From positions 1 through 64,000 of the forward strand of contig NW_025955088.1 in assembly GCF_022376445.1 (NCBI RefSeq): a stretch of DNA of 64,000 nucleotides, in the 5' to 3' direction. The notes under the pieces were generated by a model that saw nothing but the letters and a program-made list of their open reading frames with translations, was not told where the DNA came from and ran no database searches. Of this stretch, positions 46,668 through 57,771 are shown piece by piece; position 1 is the stretch's first letter; each line of letters starts with the position of its first letter. The position numbers were made by a program, and so were the translations under genes. This DNA comes from Fomitopsis serialis (Eukaryota; Basidiomycota; Agaricomycetes; Polyporales; Fomitopsidaceae).

Positions 46668-47136
46668 ATGGCTTTGATTGAAGTATGTGATTTGCTCTCT
46701 GTGCTTGTTAAGTCCTGGTGCTGATGGCTGGATCGCTCTTTGCTTCTGCATCCCTCTTCTTCGACTCGTCTGTGGCGTACATCGAATCTTGCATCTGGAT
46801 CGCTAGGTTATTGCTAATGACCGTCTCGGCCGCAAAGGTGTGTTCGTCGATATCGTGCTCTTCCTCGCAGCTTGCTAACAATTGTCCCTCAGTCCGTGTG
46901 AAGTGCAGTCCAGACGATACCGTCGGCGACCTGAAGAAGCTCATCGGTGCTCAGACTGGCACGGATCACACGAAGATCCAGCTCAAGAAATGGTGCGCCC
47001 ATCGTGCTACTTATGCCCTGCATTGACTTCCGGTTGATGGTCAATGCCCTCCGATTGCAGGTACACGATCTACAAGGACCACATCACGCTCGCGGACTAC
47101 GAGATCCACGACGGCATGAGTCTGGAGATGTACTAG
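46668..47136 (+). CDS. HUB1: ubiquitin-like splicing modifier Hub1/UBL5
   Basis: A ubiquitin-fold protein that binds spliceosome factors (Snu66/Prp38-type HIND partners) non-covalently. Exons 46668-46682, 46807-46837, 46893-46992 and 47061-47136 sum to 222 bases, 73 residues, exactly the family length. It reads [15 protein letters not shown], then [47 protein letters not shown] and ends MSLEMY. It lacks a C-terminal Gly-Gly, as expected of this family. Most Hub1 proteins end in a Tyr-Tyr pair plus one residue or none. Here only a single Tyr precedes the stop. First two exons are 15 and 31 bases, so automatic annotation may truncate this gene. Confidence 0.92.
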
Positions 47137-47390
47137 CATCGTCCCGTTCCGTCGTCCCCTGGATTCGCATCCCGCTTCGATCCGTCCCCTTATGTCGCAA
47201 ACTCGAAGCTGTCTGCAGTCATAAAGATGTGGCGCGGTGCCCCGCCGCGCATGTATGTACGAGTAGGAGGAATGTGATATTCTGTTCTCCATGGACTCTG
47301 GTGAGCTCGCTCCGTATTAATGGCAAGAAAGATCGCGTCGTCATTCTGTTGTACAATCTTCGCCATCCCCATCCGTGCATTCTTTGGACC

Positions 47391-48267
47391 CTACCCTTTC
47401 CACAATCTACATCCGCTCTTGTCCAACGCCTTCTTGACCCTGCTCTCGCGCCGATTTGGGGCCAATGCAAGGCACGATGGTTCGTTCTCAGGCTGCTCGA
47501 TCCACAAGTGATGTGGAATAGGGGGGTCCGCCGAGGAAAGCAGAGTGGCGAGCTTTTCGATGCCTTTGCGGTCCGCTACCTACCACCGAGTGTCAGAGAA
47601 TGTAAAGTGTGCGAGTCACGACTAAATCACCTGAAGGACAGCCTGTAAGATGATGCAGATGATAAGTCGGCGTGACTTCAGTATGCACGGAGACGACGGC
47701 ACGGGGCTGCCTCGATCCACTGGCTCGATGAATGGCTCGCTTACCTTTCGCATGTTCTTCAGATCGTCAAGGTATGCTCTGGTCTCAGGGAGATCGCGCG
47801 TCTCGTGTAACACCTGTTGTACAAATGTCCATCCATGTCGGTAGAGATAGGGTAGAACAGTCGCGAACTCACGGCAGCCGTAGCATGGGCTGTCTGGGCC
47901 ATCAGTGGACCAACGCCCCATCCTGGAGTCTAGTGGACGCCATTGCCATCAGGATGTACGTGTCGATGTGACGTTCAAGTGGGACGGGATGGTTCGAGCG
48001 CATCCAAGATGAATGCAGAATGTCAGTAGTGTCGACGCATGGGAAGAAAAAACACACAGCACCGACATCAAGCAAGTCCCGTCTCACGACGATCTGCATG
48101 ACTAACGACTGAGACTGTGGTGCGGCCTTTTCTGCCGTAGTTGGTCCGTGGTCAGCGCTGTTATCTGGGAGCCTCGAACAAACCACGTCAGGCTGGATGT
48201 TGATGATTGGTACCACCGTGAAGACCTCACCTCCGTTCGCTACTTGCGAGGAGTCTTCTGACGGCAT
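47391..48267 (-). CDS. PTRHD1-type peptidyl-tRNA hydrolase
   Basis: A PTH2-fold protein of the PTRHD1 branch, proposed to release tRNA from stalled peptidyl-tRNA. Six exons, about 153 residues. They read: MPSEDSSQVANG; NSADHGPTTAEK to QSLVMQIVVRRDLLD; TPGWGVGPLMAQTAHATAA; VLHETRDLPETRAYLDDLKNMRK; a 12-base microexon AVLQ (47631-47642); and VADRKGIEKLATLLSS, HHLWIEQPENEPSCLALAP to SGCRLWKG. The family signature is a short strand (VMQIVVRRDL), the MAQxAHA helix and the closing LWIEQPEN block. All junction phases agree. The first exon is inferred only from phase, so the protein could start at the Met before QIVVRRD. The last exon is essential and lies well past the apparent stop at 47622. Confidence 0.82.
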
Positions 48268-48701
48268 GAGCCGCGACCTTCGGAAATGTATATGGGTTGG
48301 AGATTCGCGTCGGACAGACTTTGACAGCGTCTGGCAGAAGCCTCGACTCAGAAGTGACCCAGTTGGAGGTGCCAGACCCGATTTCCTGTTTGTTCTTTTG
48401 TGTTGAGTTTCAAGCGATTCCAACGATGATACTCGTTCCGTCAGTAGAGCTGCGAACAGAACGATCGACTCGGAACGATCATCGTGATGCGCGAGGAGGA
48501 GGACCGGTTGAGCGTCTGGTAAGATTCCGATCTCACCGACGCCACCATTTGATGTACGGGATGAGCAAGGCCTGGGTATTCATTACAAGACAAAAAACAA
48601 TTGGTCTACAGCGGTCCTTCGTAGTCGTATCATCAGTACAATCAATCAACCATCTTGCCTCGTCGTCACTCCTAGACGAATGTGGTGTAGTACTGGGGCC
48701 G
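48268..48701. other. intergenic
   Basis: About 430 bases between two minus-strand genes. It probably holds the PTRHD1 promoter and the 3' end of the upstream gene. Nothing else recognised. Confidence 0.35.
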
Positions 48702-49559
48702 TCAGCGTTGAAATTTCCATGGTGATCGTTCAGGATATTTCGAAGACTCGCTCAAAACAAACACAGGAATTGTTGTTCCGTCCCTGCCTTTATCAATCAC
48801 GACAATTCCGTTCTCCCCGTGCAACTCCTGGCCCTGGAATTCTGTCGTTGCCGTATTTCGGTTAACGCCACGCCCGACATCGACGTCACCCAAAGGAACT
48901 GCAGGCCCATCAATTCTGGTATCCGAAGAAATCATCAGCTCCTCAATACTGCATGGAGTGTGATCTGGATCGACGTACATAGGGATGGAACGCAGTACTT
49001 GCAGTTCATCCAGCATGGAGTCCAGTTCCGCAGCACACTTGTCCCACCAATGTTTTCTTCTCCAAGTAGCCGTGTTCGTCGTGACGTATTTGTCAAGCTT
49101 CATGTACTCGCTGTTATTTACCACCAAGGAAATCTCCTTTCCGATCGTCAGGTAGGCCTTGAGGATGCTGCGGAGGTACGCCCTGGTCACATAGAAGTCC
49201 CGACTCGGCAGCTGCAGGCCGATAGTGCCTCGGAGGACGGGGAGCATGTCGCGACCGATGTCCGCGATCTTGTGTGGATCCAATTGAGACAGATATGTGC
49301 CGGTGACTTCGAGGAGGCACATCTTGTACTGGTTGCCTACGTGGTGATCTGGAACAAACGCGAAAGGCTTGCGCAGGCTGAGGCTGTGCATGCACCCCCA
49401 GCGTCCCACCCAGTTGTTGTACTTATGGCCTCAAGCCTTCTATACTTACATGAGCGTCAGCGACTCCGTCAACGATGCACCACAGACATCACACTCCACG
49501 CGCAAAGGCCTCAGAAGCGTCGCTGAAATGCCTCGCACGTGTCGGCGCAATTGCCGCAT
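48702..49559 (-). CDS. hypothetical protein with CxxC element
   Basis: Two exons joined at GTAAGT..ACAG (about 49382-49447) in matching phase. Exon 1 reads MRQLRRHVRGISATLLRPL and VECDVCGASLTESLTL. Exon 2 reads SLRKPFAFVPDHHVGNQYKMCLLEV, DIGRDMLPVLRGTIGLQL, FYVTRAYLRSILKAYLTIGKEISLVVN, WWDKCAAELDSMLDELQ and an acidic/Gly end. It is about 260 residues. CDVC followed by His-His and a later Cys could bind a metal, but this is only a guess. The central part is helical and Leu-rich. Family unknown to me. Confidence 0.5.
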
Positions 49560-49745
49560 GTCGGTCCGCACAAGTGCCTCAGTGGCAATACAAGGTTAAT
49601 TGCATGGCACAGCGTTACATTGGCAAGCCCTCATACATCGTACACGTTTCCGACCATTGCAAAACTTGAAGAACACAGTACGACCTGGAATAGATGGCTC
49701 AGTGTGTTGGTCGAGGGATTGAGGAGTAGATGCACTGTACTTCGT

Positions 49746-49921
49746 TTATTTCGCAGCGTTCGGGCAGCTCGCGCACTTGCAGGTGCCCTGGGCGCAGGCG
49801 CAGCTCGCAGCGGAGGAGCAAGAGCTACATGATAACGTAGCAGTCGTCAGCCATAGTCCCAACTATGCTCGACAAAGAACAAGTTGACTCACTCGCAGGT
49901 GCTCTGGCAGTTGCAGGCCAT
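49746..49921 (-). CDS. metallothionein, 35 residues
   Basis: A tiny Cys-rich metal-binding protein. Exon 1 (49893-49921) encodes MACNCQSTC. A 68-base intron (49825-49892, GTGAGT..GTAG) follows. Exon 2 (49746-49824) carries CSSAASCACAQGTCKCASC and ends NAAK. Nine of 35 residues are Cys, at positions 3, 5, 9, 12, 18, 20, 25, 27 and 30: C-x-C-x3-C-x2-C-x5-C-x-C-x4-C-x-C-x2-C. The many C-x-C pairs, the lack of aromatic residues and the size are typical of fungal copper-binding metallothioneins. It is expected to chelate Cu(I) in the cytosol and to be induced by copper or cadmium. It is too short for ordinary ORF calling. The splice is fixed by phase (GA^C) and by Cys spacing in both exons. Confidence 0.88.
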
Positions 49922-50000
49922 GTCGTTCTCAGTGGCTGTGTTGGTGGTAGAGGGATGACAGTTGCGAGTGGGATGGAGAACGAAGGGAGAGTGAGAGCGG

Positions 50001-50010
50001 GCTTATAAGT
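50001..50010 (-). promoter_or_regulatory. TATA box of metallothionein gene
   Basis: ACTTATAAGC on the gene's strand, about 80-90 bases before the start codon. I did not find a clear copper-response element next to it. Confidence 0.5.
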
Positions 50011-52435
50011 GAAGTCTGCGTACTGCCTAGGCTAGTCCAAGTCACGGCCTTGTCACTCCGTCGGAGACATGATGTCAAGCTGGCGTCGATAAGCCATGCG
50101 CATAAGGGTGCTCCTGCGTCTCTCCACGTTTGCAGAAACATCTTCGGTTCGTCGGGCGGATTGCTGCGACGCCCCTCAAGGCCTCATGTGCCGCTCATCT
50201 TGATCATGAGACGTATCAGCCTCCACAAGACAGGTTCGTTGCCTTATGTGCCCTCGTGCTTCCCGATGATCCTCACAGGTGTCTCAGTAAAGTTGTCACT
50301 GGGCGAATACGACACAAGGAAAATTCAATACATATGGCATCCATCCTACTAGAGTTGTGTCCACACCTTATTTGATATCCGTTCGGCGACCATTGACATG
50401 TTTCGCTGTACACATGTCAGCTGTATTCGCCCAGACATCCATGATTCCGCGTGTCTGTGCAAAAATGCCTCACACGAGGAACCATGCATTAGTCTTCTTG
50501 ATCCTTCCATAGCGGTGTCGTACTGACCTTCTCACGACTTGAGTTTCGGGGCCCGGGCACAAGAGCCGTTCTGTACAGCGAACGCGGCATAGATTGCTAT
50601 ACAAGTCTCACCGTATGCTCGAACAGAAATTCCCTTCCTACAAGAAGTGATCTTCGTTCAGCTTCACCTGTCTAAGCACCAGCTAGTCGTGACCGCTGTT
50701 TACGTGGACCGAGGAACCTCACCAGAACAGTCTCCGGCCTGCTGATTGAATTCGTATGCAGTCCACGAACCTTCCTTGGTCCTTTTCATGCTTATGAGCT
50801 ATTCGAGGATGTCGATAGAGTTCCACGGGATGCGCCATGTAGTAATTGTTCGTCGTCTCTAGGTCTGGCCCTGGCTAGAATACAGAGCACCCTGAGACTA
50901 CCATGCGTGATCTTCGCCTGAACAAGCAGCATCTCCTGCCGTTCGGAACAGGCCGTGTCATGTGTGCCTCGCAGCCTGAGACGCGTATAACGCGCAGATA
51001 TCCGCACAGGCATCCGCACAGGCATCCTGCACTATAGAGGTTAGTCTCGCTACCCTGAGAACGATATCCCAGTTCCTGCATTACAGGTCCAGTCGCTCCA
51101 GAAGGGGAACGTGTGCACACGTTCGCCATGACACAATGGCGCCTTTACGCATCGTTCGTTCGATTGGAGCAATCCGAACGCATGGTCGACTTATGCTAGC
51201 TTCGATCGCAACCATTTGGGAGAGCGCCGCGTCGAATCACAAGACACTTGCCGTCTTGTATGGTCTGCAACGGAGACTAGCGTCGAATATCCGCCACAGA
51301 TACGAGTTGTCTTGCACACCTTGAGACCTGACGGCCTGAATAGTTGGGTGCGACGAGGCAACAACGATAACGGAGAGGTTCTGAAGTGGGTCCGACACCA
51401 TCAAGCTTTGCAAGAGTGCGGTAGCAATCCCACGTCTGTGATATGACTTGTCGACAACAAGTTATGTGATCCAGCCTGCCTTCGCCGTTCCCAGCAAACC
51501 ATCATGGCCGAGCTTGTGTGCCGGACAGCGCGAGCGATTTTATCACGGCGAGTAGTTCTTGATTCACTCACAGGATTTGTAGATGCTTGTTGTCGCAAAT
51601 GCATGTCCGACCAATTTGTCGCCAGCACGGCACATCGCGAGAACCGTATTAGCTGGATCGTCTGGTATCAACTGGTTCTTGAATTTTGCCACGTTCGATT
51701 TTACACGGTTCCCTGTTACACTCCTGTCAGCACTGTTCTGAGATACCGCTGAACACTCGCCAGGCTTCGAAAAAGGATGAACACTCATGGCACCCGGCGT
51801 CGTGACGACGAAGCCGAGTGTCTCCTCGCACGCTGAGACATGAGACGTCTCGGAAGCAGCAGGCATGGCCGTTCGAGCCACGCAGAGCGATGGTGAGCTT
51901 GAATGGACTGTTAACGACAGGAAGTTGTGAGTTGTTACTGAGTAACAACCACGGTCCTTGCCGCAATACTTGATTGAATTCGTTAAAACATTACCGGGAT
52001 TGCCGACAGCATTAAATCCTCTCTGTCCTGGTTGAATGCTTATAGAACACTGGATGTAGCGAGAGTAGTGCGTGGACTCGGCGACACAGCCAGTGTTCGG
52101 TCCTCCTGCATGATTGAGCGACTCAAAAAGAACGAGAACGCGATTTGGACAATGATCACGTGGTTCCGTTTAAGAGCCGCATCACTGTCAGTGTCCCGGA
52201 GTCTGTCCCTCCTCCTGCGTAGAGTCGACACCCGATGTGAAGGCTTGCGAAGAAAATCTCGAAGTATACATCATACTATGCAATGGAGTAAAACACTGAC
52301 GATTTACTTTAAACAGGCGCGAGTCGCTGTATGGATTAACTGCGACTGGCACCGAACTGCGACTCGGAGGCAACACGGGCCTGGACAAGTTCTGCGGTCA
52401 GCGTAACGACTGGACACCGCCGCGGAATCCTCGAA
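50011..52435. other. gene-free stretch, 2.4 kb
   Basis: ORFs up to about 124 codons occur on both strands, without motifs or family likeness. A small direct repeat GGCATCCGCACAGGCATCC is visible near 51005-51025. No gene is supported. Confidence 0.45.
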
Positions 52436-53410
52436 ATGTCCCATCCATGTGGATATGCACCGCAGGACGGACCACTATCAGCCACACTCGTAACTCCTGC
52501 ATTCCCACCCTTCGACAGAGCAGACGCCGATCTCATTCTACGCACCGCCGACAATGTCGAGTTCCGCGTGCACAAGCTCACCATGCGCATGGCGTCCGAG
52601 ATATTCGAAGAGATGTTCAGACTCGGATACGCCGCCGCACCGTCCGAAGACGATGCGTACGGGATACCTGTCGTGCGAGTCACCGAACACTCTTCGATCA
52701 TTGACCCACTACTCCGGATTATATACCCAATACAAGACCCCGTGCTAGATGTCCCCACGACCGCCTGCGAAGTAATGCGCGCATCGCTCAAGTACGAGAT
52801 GGAAGTAGCCATGACCTTTGCGCAGCGGGTGCTCATGGACCCCAAGGTTGCAGCCAAAGACCCACTGGCGGTCTACGCCGCTGCGTGCCAGATGCGGATG
52901 CCCAGCCTCGCTCTCGAGGCAGCCAAGCTCAGCCTACGCCACGACCGGATATTCCTGGCAGCCGCTGCGCCAATAGGACTGGACAGTCTCCCTGCCACCA
53001 TCCTCTTTGCGCTCATGCAGTATCGCGAGAAGTGCAAGGCCGTCGTGCAACGCTTCGTACAGGATGACCGGGTGTGGAAGAGCTGGAGCGGATTCCGGCA
53101 CTTTCTCTGTGGGATCTGCGATCCTCGTCCGATCAACGACGACAGGCCGCCGCGTGAAGGCGCCGTCATACTGGATGTCGAGCACCTTCGCGTCGTGCTG
53201 CGCGACCTGCTGTGCAGTATGCCTGGGCCCGTGCCCGACATAGGCGAGGTCTTGCTCTCGTCGATGTTGTTGATGGCCGGCTCGCGGGAGATAACCAAGT
53301 GTGTGTCGTGCCGCATGTCTATCGTCAGAGACGTGCGGGAACTTCACGCGGAGATCTTGGCAGAGATCCAGCGTTCTGTGGCGATGGTCAGTAGGCTCGG
53401 CTCTTTCTAG
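52436..53410 (+). CDS. BTB/POZ-domain protein
   Basis: An intronless gene of 324 codons. The N-terminal half is a BTB/POZ domain: FDRADADLILRTADNVEFRVHKLTMRMASEIFEEMF is the characteristic beta-alpha start, followed by IPVVRVTEHSSIIDPLLRIIYP and a helical segment VMRASLKYEMEVAMTFAQRVLM. The rest (YAAACQMRMPSLALEAAKLSLRHDR, then a Cys-containing region with CVSCRM near the end) has no named domain. Agaricomycetes have many such single-exon BTB proteins. Some act as Cullin-3 adaptors, but the substrate of this one cannot be inferred. The start is the first ATG of the frame. Confidence 0.88.
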   Translation: MSHPCGYAPQDGPLSATLVTPAFPPFDRADADLILRTADNVEFRVHKLTMRMASEIFEEMFRLGYAAAPSEDDAYGIPVVRVTEHSSIIDPLLRIIYPIQDPVLDVPTTACEVMRASLKYEMEVAMTFAQRVLMDPKVAAKDPLAVYAAACQMRMPSLALEAAKLSLRHDRIFLAAAAPIGLDSLPATILFALMQYREKCKAVVQRFVQDDRVWKSWSGFRHFLCGICDPRPINDDRPPREGAVILDVEHLRVVLRDLLCSMPGPVPDIGEVLLSSMLLMAGSREITKCVSCRMSIVRDVRELHAEILAEIQRSVAMVSRLGSF

Positions 53411-53882
53411 GAGAAACGCTCACGGAGTGCTGTGCACAGATCAAACTCGACCTTGTCCTATAGAATCACTGCCACACATTCGCTTTATTTACAGCTGCGC
53501 CGCACCTGGACGGCGACTACGTACCACTCTCGTTTTCATGCTGTCCCATCACGATACCCGCTATGTGCGGTCAACGCTGCCGTTTTGTAGCATATTCACT
53601 TCATTTGTTTCGGTACATTCTCCCCAAGTTGCCTCTCGTGCACAGCGGCACATACTGTATAGAGTACCACAGATTCCCCTCAATAGTGCCTCTTCCATAG
53701 AGGACAGCCTTCGATGTTCGTCGGATATATACAATCGGCGGGCCCTTTCGCCGCCCCACTCCGAACGAACCAGGTATATAATATGCATTGCAGGACTAGC
53801 TAAGTACGTCCACCAGCTCACTCGACGATCTGCGACAGTCCAGGGGGCTTGAAAGATTCCGCAATCCAACATTGGTAGACTG
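53411..53882. other. convergent intergenic
   Basis: About 470 bases; no gene seen. Confidence 0.35.
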
Positions 53883-55953
53883 TCAAGCAGCCACAACCTG
53901 TCGCTTACGGAACAGTACATCTTTGCGCGGGGGCACTACACTATGCCAGCGCGACGAGTTATCCGGTCTTGGCTGCCCACTCTCAAATTTGAGATCGTAG
54001 TGGAGCAAGGTGTACGCCATCATGACCTTCAGCTCGTTCACAGCGAAAAAGCGGCCGGGGCTAGTACGGCAGAGAAAAATCAATCAGCGAATACGCCAGT
54101 TGCCAACGGACAGGCCGAAAACCCGCTACGTACCAAGCATGTTTTCCGTGCCCAAATGGCACGTACTCCGGCGAGGTGCTGACGAACTGGTGCTTGATAC
54201 TAGCGCCGTCTTCTGTACGCATGTCGGCGAAGCGGAATGGATTGAAGATGTCTGGATTGTGGTAGCTGCGCGCATCCCGGTGCGTCGCGCTCGATGCACC
54301 CGCGACGATGGTACCCGCCGGAAGGAACGTCCCGTCGGAGAGCGTTGTGTCTTGCAGCGTCTTCCGCATGACGGATACTACACAGACGGGCAACTATTCA
54401 ATAAGAGAAACAGGAGGGTGTATGTGGCCACGCACTGTGCGTGATGCCGTTCATCCGCTGCGACTCGCGCATAAAGCTGTCCAACTTCCACATCTTACCA
54501 AATGCGACTTTAGTCCACCCGTGCTCCTTAACAACGCTCTCTACCTCCTCGCGTAATATCGCCGCATATTCAGGGGAGTCTGCAATGTGGTAGACTGCTT
54601 GTGTCATACTCTGGTGCGTGTATCGTCAGCGAAACACATCCATCATAGGCATGTACATAGTACTATAAATAAATGTACGCACATTGCTGGATGTGTGGAT
54701 GGCAGTGAAGTTGGAGACCATGAGACCCTCAAGTATCACCTGGGTAGGCTGGCCTTCCCGGTTGGCTTCGTCAATCATCCACGTCATGTAGTCATTCTTG
54801 CATCCGAAGGGTCTCAATGAGTGATAATCAGTCTGTGTCACTAGCGGCTTACAGGTTTGTCCGTCCAGTCATCACCCATAGCCTTTAGCTTTTTCTGACG
54901 TTCCTCGACAATGGGTGTGAGGTACACCGATGCGTCCCGCGTGGCCCTGCGTGCCCATGGGATGAGCGGACCAACCACTGCCTTCAGAAACTTCGGAAAC
55001 AAGCTGAGGAGGAATCTCCCCTTCGCGACGTCGAATGTGAATTGGCGGACGATTTGAAGATAAACCTCGTTCCGGCCTGTTGATAATGCGGATCAGCTCT
55101 ACAAGCCATTGCTTTGTATTCAAAAATGGACTTCACACAAAGGAAGGCCGACAAAGACACGGTTGCTCGCCCGCGAGATAACCACTGCCATGGTCATCAG
55201 CACGTCTACGCTGATCCATTCTGCAAAGGACGACCCATGTAAATGGTAAGTTCGACACCGCATGGGAATGTTCAACTCGCCGTCACTCTGTAGCTTGTTT
55301 CCGATGGTGTCCGCGAACGCTGCATTGACCTCATCGACGACGTCGCCGAACAGGATTCCCAGATTCTTTGTCAAGGGGCCGCGGATGGTGGGGATGTGAA
55401 TCGGGTGAGTAACAACACTCTCTGACAGAGTGTATCGTATCTGAATCAGCTGTCAAAATATTAGAGTAGGTACACCGTTGATCTAGATGGAGAGAGGTTT
55501 GGGTCGACATACATCTTCAGCTGCCTTCTCGAAAGTCGCATGCGAGTCCGGGATCTTGCGCAGTTCCTCGTTCATGTCCGCGCCACTGACGATCACAATC
55601 CACTGGTCGAGCATAGCGACCTTGAAGACTTTGTACTGAGGAGGGATATGGACAGGTCAGTTACGGTAGTATCTGCATACTTGTACGACATCTGACCTTC
55701 GCGTAACCTTCTTGGAGGACCTCCCGGGCATTAGTACAGTACCTGTAGGCACCTATGAATGAGAGGAGGGGAAGCGACGGCCCAACCGTCGGGATAGTGT
55801 ATAACTGTGAACGACACCCATGCCAGCATTAGTATCGTTGTACTCATGTAAACACGCGCCGATAAAGCTTACCGGATGAAACCTCCAATGGATGAGGATG
55901 GTCAACACGAAAACAGCGAAGACGGCACTCGCGACCTCAAGTGCATCTGTCAT
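53883..55953 (-). CDS. cytochrome P450, ent-kaurene-oxidase-like (paralogue 2)
   Basis: Paralogue of the P450 at 27.85-29.91 kb, with the same exon plan. It starts MTDALEVASAVFAVFVLTILIHW (anchor). It has the FLKAVVGPLIPWARRATRD region, MVSNFTAIHTSSN (I helix), VYHIADSPEYAAILREEV, FMRESQR (ExxR) and VPFGHGKHACPGRFFAVNELK (haem loop). Its intron 54061-54133 again splits the axial Cys codon as TG^C. It ends RKRQVVAA. The start at 55953 is chosen by alignment with the paralogue, although an in-frame ATG exists at 56001. All segments stay open, so the gene looks active. It lies 24 kb from its partner, outside the inverted-repeat block. Confidence 0.85.
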
Positions 55954-57771
55954 GATGCGGCTGCGTGATCGGGCGTCGAAGACAACAGTCTTGAAAGACA
56001 CCTGGACGTGATATCAAGTGGGTGTAGATGCGGGGAATCGCTAGTACTCACTGCACTAAGTACAATGTGGTGGGAGTATAAGTAGCATTCGGCTATTTGC
56101 TGATGCTGACGCACGATACCCGCAGGGAGCCGCAGGAATATCATCGAGTGATATGAACGGCAGTTCGCGAGCCATTCTCAGACCCGTCCGTGATATCGTC
56201 TTGTACCCACCGGAAACGCTGCACCTGTAGTGAATCGCCCTATCGCCTGAGCGTCGTAAAATTAGCTCGGAATTGACATACAAACCTATCACAGAGGTCG
56301 ATCTCGTAGTTCTGCAATTTCGATGGCGTCGCTCACTGGCAATTGTAGACTACATGATTTGTGCCAGGTCAATGCCAGGTGACATGTTTCGAAATTCGAA
56401 CCGTTCCCGCTGGAGAAGCTTAACTTTAGAGTGACGCCGGGCCGGACCAGTCATATTTGCTTAGAGTTTACTGGATCCGATCAGTGAGTATTCTCAGACC
56501 GATTGGACGAAGTATAAGTATGAGATGCTATGAGATGCTCTTACCTTTCAACTGGATGTCTTTGCGACCGCAGGGTTTCCGGGCGCCGATCAAGCCAGAG
56601 CGGACGTCGAATGTCACCGGTTCACCTGTGGCGCGAGAATAGCGAGCGTCGCTAAACCACAGCGAGAACTTGCACATTATCTGTGACGTAAATGCATAAC
56701 ACGGTGTCCCACTAACAGAATGACCTACGAAGATGCGTAGTACAAGTCTATGTGGATCGGTCATGTCAAAGCCTCGGACTGTCAAGCCACTGCACGCGCA
56801 GTGGCGACTGGATGTGGTTCTATTACTCCGGTCCTTGAGCACCATGTATTTGTAGTGGCAATCCGCTTCGAAGTTCACAAGCTACTGCCAGTGCCGAGCC
56901 ACCGCATCGCTACTGCACTGGGACGTGTTCGGCGTTTCAGGAGCATCCGGCTGACCGCTGGCGACAGAGAGCTGATGGACAAGGTCATGTCTCATCGAGG
57001 GAAGGGCAGTCCACGAGCGATTCCTGCGTGTCAGTGACGTGATCGTCGAGACCCAGTCCACTGACCAACCGCTGTCTGGCGTCACTCAGAAGACGATGTT
57101 GCGCACATGTAGAGCAGATAGTCAGTCGATCGTGTACTACATCAACTCGAGGACGCACCTACAATAGGCTCGGTCACATGGATGGATGTTGCAAGCTGCC
57201 GGAGTTCAGTACAGACACATCGCTAGCCGATATCATCCCACTCAGATCAGTCTGAGAGCACGACCGAAACGGTGAGCTTCGTTGGATGAACAGCGCACAC
57301 GTAGACGGACAGCCAAACCAACAGTGCATTGCAAACGTTAGCCCGACCACTGAGCACGTGTCCTCCGCGAGGTCAGAACAACACCGCTTCAGCGGTCCGA
57401 GCACTCGGAACGTACGTCCGCACCTACACCGACCTACACTACCAAAAAAAGCGACAGAAAGCCAGAGCATAGAGCATGGTATCGAGCTAAGGAATCATCG
57501 GGACCGCCGCATCAGCGACAGCACAGCGGGCGTGCAGCCGCGGGCCCGACAACAGTCGTGACAGGTCGTGACCGGGTCGTGAGGAATCGTCGCGGGTCGT
57601 GATTCGGTCATGATGGTCGTGAACACCGGACTCGCGAGGCGAGCCCTGATTGAGTCTGGGGAGTTTCGCAGACGGGCGAGTACACAGAGATGTCGCTCAA
57701 GGGCGCAGCGGGGCTGCGTGGCAGATATGAGACACATACAGCCAGACGCGCAACGAGCACGTACCTCCGCG
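55954..57771. other. gene-free stretch, 1.8 kb
   Basis: Holds the P450 promoter (TATA-like TACTTATACTCCCAC on the minus strand near 56075-56090, shared with the paralogue). Further on there are only short ORFs. A run of degenerate GGTCGTGA units is at 57540-57622. Confidence 0.45.
57540..57622. repeat. short degenerate repeat of a GGTCGTGA unit
   Basis: About six copies of a GTCGTGA core spaced 10-18 bases apart, for example CAGTCGTGA, AGGTCGTGA, GGGTCGTGA and ATGGTCGTGA. Downstream of the SUR7/PalI gene; no coding role seen. Confidence 0.55.
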
